A stretch of 64,000 nt of DNA from Oceaniglobus trochenteri (GTDB taxonomy: Bacteria > Pseudomonadota > Alphaproteobacteria > Rhodobacterales > Rhodobacteraceae): positions 186,001-250,000 of the forward strand of contig NZ_JACNMM010000004.1 in the NCBI RefSeq assembly GCF_020529025.1. The letters are read 5' to 3'. Positions within the stretch are counted from its first letter, which is position 1; every line of letters starts with the position of its first letter. A program made the position numbers and the translations under genes. Positions 59,484 to 64,000 of the stretch are shown here, one piece after another. A model generated the notes under the pieces. That model saw only the letters and a program-made list of their open reading frames with translations, did no database searches and was not told the origin of the DNA.

Positions 59484-60323
59484 TCACAGGGTGGGTCGGC
59501 CGGCCTCGTCCACGCTTTCGCGGTATTGCGTGGGGGGCACGCCGTGGCGACGGCGAAACCGGGTTGAAAAGTAATAGGCGTTGCTGAACCCCGTGCGTTC
59601 GGCCACCTGGGCGATCCCAAGGCGCGACATGCGCAGGAACTGTGCCGCGCGGTCCAGCCGCACACTTTCGATATAGGCCTGGGGTGACATGGCCATCTGT
59701 TCGCTGAACAGGATGGTGAAGCGCGACCGCGACATCCCCACCTCACGGCTGAGCGCCTTAACGCTCAGCGGCTGATCGAAGCGTTCGGCGACGATATCCA
59801 GCGATTGACGGATGCGCGGGTCAAGGCCCACCGTCTTTTGCAGAGGGTTCAGCCCGTCGCACAGCAGGATTACCCTTTCCAGATGGTTGAGCGCAAGATC
59901 GTCGCTGAGCCGCGAGGCGGATCGGAAACACTCCAGCATCCGGTGCATTTCCACCTCGATTTCATCAAGGGCCTCGCTGACATCCAGCAGCATCGTGCCC
60001 CGGCCCAGTTGCGGCCAGACCAGCCAGGGAAGCCAGTGCGCGCGCGGGTGGAAATGCACCCAGATGTCACGCCAGGCGCCGTCTTCGTGCAGGTGGCCGT
60101 AATCATGCCGCGTACCCGGCGCGATCAACAGCAGCGAACCGCGCCGCATTATGGTTTCCTCACCATCCACCTGGACATAACCCAGCCCGGAAAGCGTACA
60201 GGCCATCAGCCAATCCCGGGTGCCTTCGGGGCGCAGGGCGCGCGTCTGTCCGACGCCCTGAACCTGGAGATCGCCCAGAATCGTACCCTTCAGCGGTGAA
60301 GGTTCGAACGGCACGATACGCAT
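59484..60323 (-). CDS. AraC-family transcriptional regulator
   Basis: 279 residues from the ATG at 60323. N-terminal cupin-like sensing domain (about 10-150, LLLIAPGTRHDYGHLH) and a C-terminal AraC HTH pair (about 180-275, PLSVKALSREVGMSRSRFTILF, GIAQVAERTGFSNAYYFSTRFRRRHGVPPTQY). Such two-part regulators respond to sugars or polyols. Divergent from the epimerase-desaturase-ferredoxin-receptor unit, which it probably controls. Confidence 0.92.
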   Translation of the reverse strand: MRIVPFEPSPLKGTILGDLQVQGVGQTRALRPEGTRDWLMACTLSGLGYVQVDGEETIMRRGSLLLIAPGTRHDYGHLHEDGAWRDIWVHFHPRAHWLPWLVWPQLGRGTMLLDVSEALDEIEVEMHRMLECFRSASRLSDDLALNHLERVILLCDGLNPLQKTVGLDPRIRQSLDIVAERFDQPLSVKALSREVGMSRSRFTILFSEQMAMSPQAYIESVRLDRAAQFLRMSRLGIAQVAERTGFSNAYYFSTRFRRRHGVPPTQYRESVDEAGRPTL

Positions 60324-60866
60324 ATTCGCAACTTCCCTGTTGTTTGGCCCGGGCCACTGATGCGCGAAACACGAGCGCATGCGGATATCTCCATAGTCGC
60401 ACCGCGCTGCGGGGCTGGCAACCGGGCGGTTCTGTCTTCTGGAACCGGGCGCCGACCGCTTGAATAGGCGCGAGAGCCTTCCATGCTTGCATATCGGCGG
60501 ATGATCGCAGGGCGGGCGTCGCCGCCGGCGTTAGGGTTGCGGGAAGGTCGGTTGCCATCTGGGCGGGCTTTGGCCCCCGATCCCCGCCTGTTTCAATGAG
60601 GAGTGGGGCAGGACAATATCGAAGGTCATCGGAACATGGCTTTATTCCGGTGTCGTGTGATCGGCCTTATCGTCGTCAAACCACGGTTGGACACCGGGGC
60701 ATGCGACAGGGGGAGGGCATGATGTACCGAACAGCGACCGGCGCTTTGCGCCCGACACGGCCAACTGCGGCATCCCGACTTTTTCCAACCTCTCATACGA
60801 CTGCGCTTTGGCAAACTGCGCCAGTTGTCGCACGCAACTGCCCCCCTTCGTCGGAGCTGTGACGTC
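60324..60866. other. 543-bp divergent intergenic region with repeat motifs
   Basis: Between the AraC gene and the epimerase gene. Contains ATGCGC/GCGCAT inverted repeat (60360-60380) and two direct copies of AACCGGGCG 23 bp apart (60420-60428 and 60443-60451), a spacing of about two helical turns that suits an AraC-type protein. Short frames here (up to 88 codons at 60596) lack protein-like composition and are not called. Confidence 0.5.
60420..60451. promoter_or_regulatory. Direct repeats AACCGGGCG, candidate AraC-type binding site
   Basis: Two identical 9-mers start 23 bp apart, 97 bases upstream of the AraC-family gene. AraC proteins typically bind tandem half-sites at about this period, so this is a plausible operator, but chance repeats in GC-rich DNA are possible. 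Confidence 0.4.
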
Positions 60867-61745
60867 ATGACGGCTGGAACCTCCGATGTGCATGAACTGA
60901 AGACCGACCGTGTCGCGCTGACGGTCGATCCGGCCTTCGGGGCGCGGGTTCTTGCGCTGACCGATCGCGCAAGCGGCCGGCAATGGCTGCTTGAAGGCGC
61001 ACGATGCAATGACGTGTCTGACGACGTGGTGTTCCTGGGCGACGAATCGCGTGGCTGGGACGAGTGCTTTCCAACCGTCCTGTCCTGCGAGAACGCGGAC
61101 TGGGGCAAGCGGCTGCGCGATCACGGCATGCTCTGGGGGCGGCCCTGGGCTGTGGCCGACGCGGGGCCGCAGCACCTTGAGACGGTCTTTACCGGCGAAG
61201 GTGTGCGCTTTTCCCGCCGGCTGAGCGTGAAGGGCGCGGTGGTCACGGCCGCCTACGCTGTCACCTCTCAATCCGACAGGCCGCTGCCCTATCTCTGGAG
61301 CCAGCATTGCGTTCTGTCGCCCCGCGAGGGCGACCGGATCGTTTTGGCCGGGCAGGGCAGGATGCAGGGGGGCGACAGCGCCTTTGACTGGCCGCATCAT
61401 CCCACCCGCGACCTGACCATGGTGGGCGAACTTTCCGAAGGCTATGTCCTCAAGGCCTATGCGCCGACGCCCGGGTTGGCATCGGCGGCGATCATCGGGC
61501 GCGACGGCGGGCTGCGTTTCGATTGGGCCGGCGCAGATGTTCCGGCGCTGGGCCTGTGGCTTGACTACGGGGGCTGGCCCGACAAGAACAAACCGCTGGT
61601 TCAGGTCGCGATCGAACCGACAACCGGAGAAGCCGACGATCTGGCCGGTGCCCTGGCGCTGGGCCAGGAACGTTGGCTGGCCCCGGGCCAGACCCATGAA
61701 TGGCCGGTCGGGCTGTCGCTGCTGGACGCGGAACAAGGAGAATGA
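60867..61745 (+). CDS. Aldose-1-epimerase-like (galactose mutarotase fold) protein
   Basis: 292 residues from the ATG at 60867. TVDPAFGARVLALTDRASGRQWL at the start and WDECFPTVL fit the mutarotase-like beta-sandwich; HCVLSPREGDRI and QVAIEPTTGEADDL (with an acidic residue) are candidates for active-site parts. The exact sugar is unknown. It is the first gene of the catabolic unit, with its stop just before the desaturase start. Confidence 0.78.
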   Translation: MTAGTSDVHELKTDRVALTVDPAFGARVLALTDRASGRQWLLEGARCNDVSDDVVFLGDESRGWDECFPTVLSCENADWGKRLRDHGMLWGRPWAVADAGPQHLETVFTGEGVRFSRRLSVKGAVVTAAYAVTSQSDRPLPYLWSQHCVLSPREGDRIVLAGQGRMQGGDSAFDWPHHPTRDLTMVGELSEGYVLKAYAPTPGLASAAIIGRDGGLRFDWAGADVPALGLWLDYGGWPDKNKPLVQVAIEPTTGEADDLAGALALGQERWLAPGQTHEWPVGLSLLDAEQGE

Positions 61746-61747
61746 CG

Positions 61748-62866
61748 ATGACGAAGAAGCCGAAGGTGGAACGGCGCGACTATTCGCTGACCGGCGAAAG
61801 CGCGCGCCAGGCGGCCGAGGCCGGGCTGGTCGCTGCGGAATGGTATCACACCGAAATTCCGCGCAAGCAGATGAAGGCGCTGATGGCGCGCAGCGACGGG
61901 CCGGCCATGCGCGACACGATCCTCTGGGCGGTACTGCATGTGCTGACCGCGGCAGGGGGCATCTATTTCTGGGGCAGCTGGTGGTGCGTGCCGTTCTGGA
62001 TCGCCTATGGCGTGCTTTACGGTTCGGCCTGCGATTCGCGCTGGCATGAATGCGGCCATGGCACGGCCTTCCGCACCCGCTGGATGAACGATGTCGTCTA
62101 TCACATCGCGTCGTTCCAGGTGATGCGCAACCCGATCAACTGGCGCTGGAGCCATGCGCGCCACCACACCGACACCATCATCGTCGGCCGCGACGCCGAG
62201 ATTGCCTGGATGCATCCCGTCAACCTTGCGCTGAAGTCGCTGGCCTATGTCGGTGTCGTCGAGGTGTGGAGGTACTTCAAGGCCATCACGCGCAACGCCA
62301 TGGGCAGCCTTTCACCGGACGAACAGAACTATACCCCCGAATCCGAATGGCCCAAGTCGATCATGGTCGCGCGGATTCACCTGGCCATCTATGTTGCCAC
62401 CGCCCTTGTCGCGCTGGGCATGTTGCTGTCGGGCATGGGCTGGGCGTCGCTGATCCCCTTCATGGTTATCGGGCTTCCCCGCATCTATGGCTGCTGGCAC
62501 ATGGTCATGACCGGACTGCTCCAGCATGGCGGCCTGGCCGAGGATGTTCTGGATCACCGGCTGAATTCGCGGACGGTCTACATGAACCCGATCAGCCGCT
62601 GGATCTATTGGAACATGAACTATCATGTCGAACACCACATGTTCCCCATGGTGCCCTATCACGCGCTTCCCCAACTGCACGAGATCGTCAAGCACGACCT
62701 CCCCGAGCCCGACCCCTCGATCTGGGTGGCCTATCGCGACATGGTGCGCGCCATCCTGCGCCAGCGCCGCGAGCCGGGCTATTACCTGCGCCGCGACCTG
62801 CCCGAAACCGCGCGGCCCTATCGCGAGGATCTGCACCAGGCGATCCCCGAGCGGGCAACGGCGTGA
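61748..62866 (+). CDS. Membrane fatty-acid-desaturase/hydroxylase family protein (MocD-like)
   Basis: 372 residues; the ATG at 61748 is chosen because AAGGAG ends 7 bases upstream, better than the ATG at 61742. Histidine boxes: H100ECGH104, H136ARHH140 and H293VEHH297, the di-iron ligands of alkane-hydroxylase/desaturase proteins; several hydrophobic helices. A MocE-type ferredoxin follows directly. In rhizobia the MocD-MocE pair is implicated in O-demethylation of rhizopine, so oxidation of a methylated polyol is as plausible here as lipid desaturation. Confidence 0.85.
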   Translation: MTKKPKVERRDYSLTGESARQAAEAGLVAAEWYHTEIPRKQMKALMARSDGPAMRDTILWAVLHVLTAAGGIYFWGSWWCVPFWIAYGVLYGSACDSRWHECGHGTAFRTRWMNDVVYHIASFQVMRNPINWRWSHARHHTDTIIVGRDAEIAWMHPVNLALKSLAYVGVVEVWRYFKAITRNAMGSLSPDEQNYTPESEWPKSIMVARIHLAIYVATALVALGMLLSGMGWASLIPFMVIGLPRIYGCWHMVMTGLLQHGGLAEDVLDHRLNSRTVYMNPISRWIYWNMNYHVEHHMFPMVPYHALPQLHEIVKHDLPEPDPSIWVAYRDMVRAILRQRREPGYYLRRDLPETARPYREDLHQAIPERATA

Positions 62867-62883
62867 GTGCCGGGGGAAAGTGA

Positions 62884-63208
62884 CATGGGCGACTGGATCG
62901 ATGTGTGCGACGCCGATGACATCGAGCACGAGGATGTCATGCGCTGGGATCACGACGGGCGCACCTTTGCCATCTATCGCGCCCCGGATGGCGCGGTCTA
63001 CGCCACCGACGGGCTGTGCACCCACGAACAGGTGCACCTGGCCGACGGGATGGTGATGGACCACGAGATCGAATGCCCCAAGCATAACGGGCTGTTCGAC
63101 TACCGCAGCGGCGCACCCCTGCGCGCCCCGGTCTGCGAGGCGCTGGCGACCTATCCCGCCCGTATCGAAGGGGGGCGCATTCAGGTCATGCCGGACCAGG
63201 CCGGATAG
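62884..63208 (+). CDS. mocE: Rieske-type [2Fe-2S] ferredoxin, MocE-like
   Basis: 107 residues from the ATG at 62884, 17 nt after the desaturase stop with GGGGGAAAG upstream. Rieske ligands C45-T-H47 and C64-P-K-H67 are intact, within the usual CTHEQVHL and CPKHNGLFD boxes. Small soluble electron carrier, likely partner of the adjacent oxygenase; a reductase (MocF type) is not in the window. Confidence 0.88.
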
Positions 63209-63329
63209 GGCCCGCACGGCCCCCTGGGCGGGGCCCTTGCCGCAAGAACACGTCCGGCACCCGAAGGTGACGGCACAAGACACCACCACACGACACGGAA
63301 AACATCGATCCAGAAGGAGGAGTTTGGAC

Positions 63330-64000
63330 ATGATGCTGAAGACACTCGCAAAGGCCGCCGCAATCGCGCTGGCAACCAGCGCCCTGGCGGGGCCGCTGGC
63401 CGCCCAGGACCGGAAGATGGGCTATACCGCCATCGACCTCACCAACCCCTATTTCATCGCCCTGACCGACGGGATGAAGCAGCGTGCCGACGAACTGGGC
63501 ATCGCGCTGACCATCCATGACGGCAAATCCGACCCCGCCAGCCAGGTCTCGGCCATCGAGAACTTCATCGTTCAGCAGATGGATGCGATCCTCGTGTCGC
63601 CCATCGACCCCCGCGCGCTGGAACCGCTGGTCGACCAGGTGAAGATGAACAGCATACCGATGATCAGCGTGGCCCAGGGCGTGCCCGGTTCGGACGCCTT
63701 CCTTGGCCTTGACGAACGGGAATACGGCCTGTCCATCGGCCGGATCGCGGGCCAGTACATCGTCGACAACATGGGCGGCCAGGCCGAAGTTGCGATCCTT
63801 ACCTATCCGGAACTGGCGCCGGTGATCCTGCGCGGCGAAGGCATCCGCGACGGCATCCTGGAAATCGCCCCCGAGGCGAAGGTCGTGGCCGAACAATCCG
63901 CCGCCACGCCCGAAACCGGGGCCGCCGCCATCGAGGCGATCATGCAGGCCCACCCCAACGTGCGCGTCGTGGCCGGCATCAACGACGCGGGCGTGCTGGG
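63330..64000 (+). CDS. Sugar-type ABC transporter substrate-binding protein (partial)
   Basis: Open to the window end; 223 residues visible. AAGGAGG lies 9 bases before the ATG. A signal peptide of about 26 residues ends LAAQ. The mature part follows the Peripla_BP_4/RbsB fold: YTAIDLTNPYFIALTDGMKQRA, then VQQMDAILVSPIDPRALEPLV and GLDEREYGLSIG. It should capture a monosaccharide or polyol in the periplasm. Related to the rhizopine-binding protein MocB by place; permease and ATPase presumably follow. Confidence 0.88.
   Translation, partial: MMLKTLAKAAAIALATSALAGPLAAQDRKMGYTAIDLTNPYFIALTDGMKQRADELGIALTIHDGKSDPASQVSAIENFIVQQMDAILVSPIDPRALEPLVDQVKMNSIPMISVAQGVPGSDAFLGLDEREYGLSIGRIAGQYIVDNMGGQAEVAILTYPELAPVILRGEGIRDGILEIAPEAKVVAEQSAATPETGAAAIEAIMQAHPNVRVVAGINDAGVL

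Noticed and set aside
60596-60862. 88-codon frame just before the epimerase gene
   Set aside because: Composition is not protein-like and no family motif is visible; a GGGGGAGGG before an internal ATG is probably chance.

Overview
The window is a contiguous, gene-dense piece of an alphaproteobacterial chromosome, very probably from a member of the Rhodobacteraceae (Roseobacter/Rhodobacter group). This rests on high GC with strong GC3 bias, the 14-gene nuo operon interrupted by small non-nuo genes, the nuoN-birA-coaX-rnj continuation, the lptF-lptG-lptD-surA-pdxA-rsmA operon, the tatABC cluster and family-restricted small proteins. No rRNA, tRNA, CRISPR array, insertion sequence or prophage was recognised. 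All similarities were judged by eye from motifs; no database search was run.

Layout. Positions 1-21868 (+) hold the complex I operon from the end of nuoB to nuoN, then biotin-protein ligase (birA), type III pantothenate kinase (coaX), ribonuclease J and an OsmC-like peroxidase. Eight extra genes sit between the nuo genes: a sulfotransferase (C/D), a two-helix protein (E/F), a lipoprotein, a DUF3291 protein and a secreted protein (F/G), a lipoprotein (G/H), a 24-residue membrane peptide (J/K), and a lipoprotein of clearly lower GC (K/L). Positions 21884-27453 (-) hold an acyltransferase, a DEAD-box helicase, peptide release factor 3 and a Hint-domain protein. Positions 27730-30807 hold a catalytically atypical SDR, an orphan ABC ATPase, and a WYL regulator with a small partner gene preceded by a perfect inverted repeat.

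Positions 31027-33564 (+) carry tatA-tatB-tatC and a DUF815-type ATPase. Positions 33632-36352 (-) carry a cupin, a glutathione peroxidase, two tiny lipoproteins and enolase. A diacylglycerol-kinase-like gene and a phosphoesterase (+) follow. Positions 38191-47539 (-) hold an EamA transporter and the tightly overlapping operon lptF-lptG-lptD-surA-pdxA-rsmA-phzF, which links LPS export, outer-membrane protein folding, vitamin B6 synthesis and 16S rRNA methylation. Positions 47677-50005 (+) encode leucyl aminopeptidase, a VOC protein and DNA polymerase III chi. Then come a retropepsin-like protease, a MarC protein and an ABC-F ATPase (-), ndk (+), and a somewhat AT-richer patch with a small P-loop kinase.

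Positions 54521-58556 (-) contain a TPR-methyltransferase, a TfoX C-terminal-like protein, a 33-residue ORF, a sulfatase/phosphonate-monoester-hydrolase-like enzyme and an AHSA1 protein. An Rnk-like gene (+) follows. The last 4.5 kb is an accessory catabolic locus: an AraC regulator (-) divergent from an aldose-epimerase-like gene, a membrane desaturase/hydroxylase, a MocE-type Rieske ferredoxin and a sugar-binding ABC receptor cut by the window end. The desaturase plus ferredoxin pair resembles the MocD/MocE oxygenase of rhizopine (O-methyl-inosamine) catabolism, so this is the most promising place for an uncharacterised pathway.
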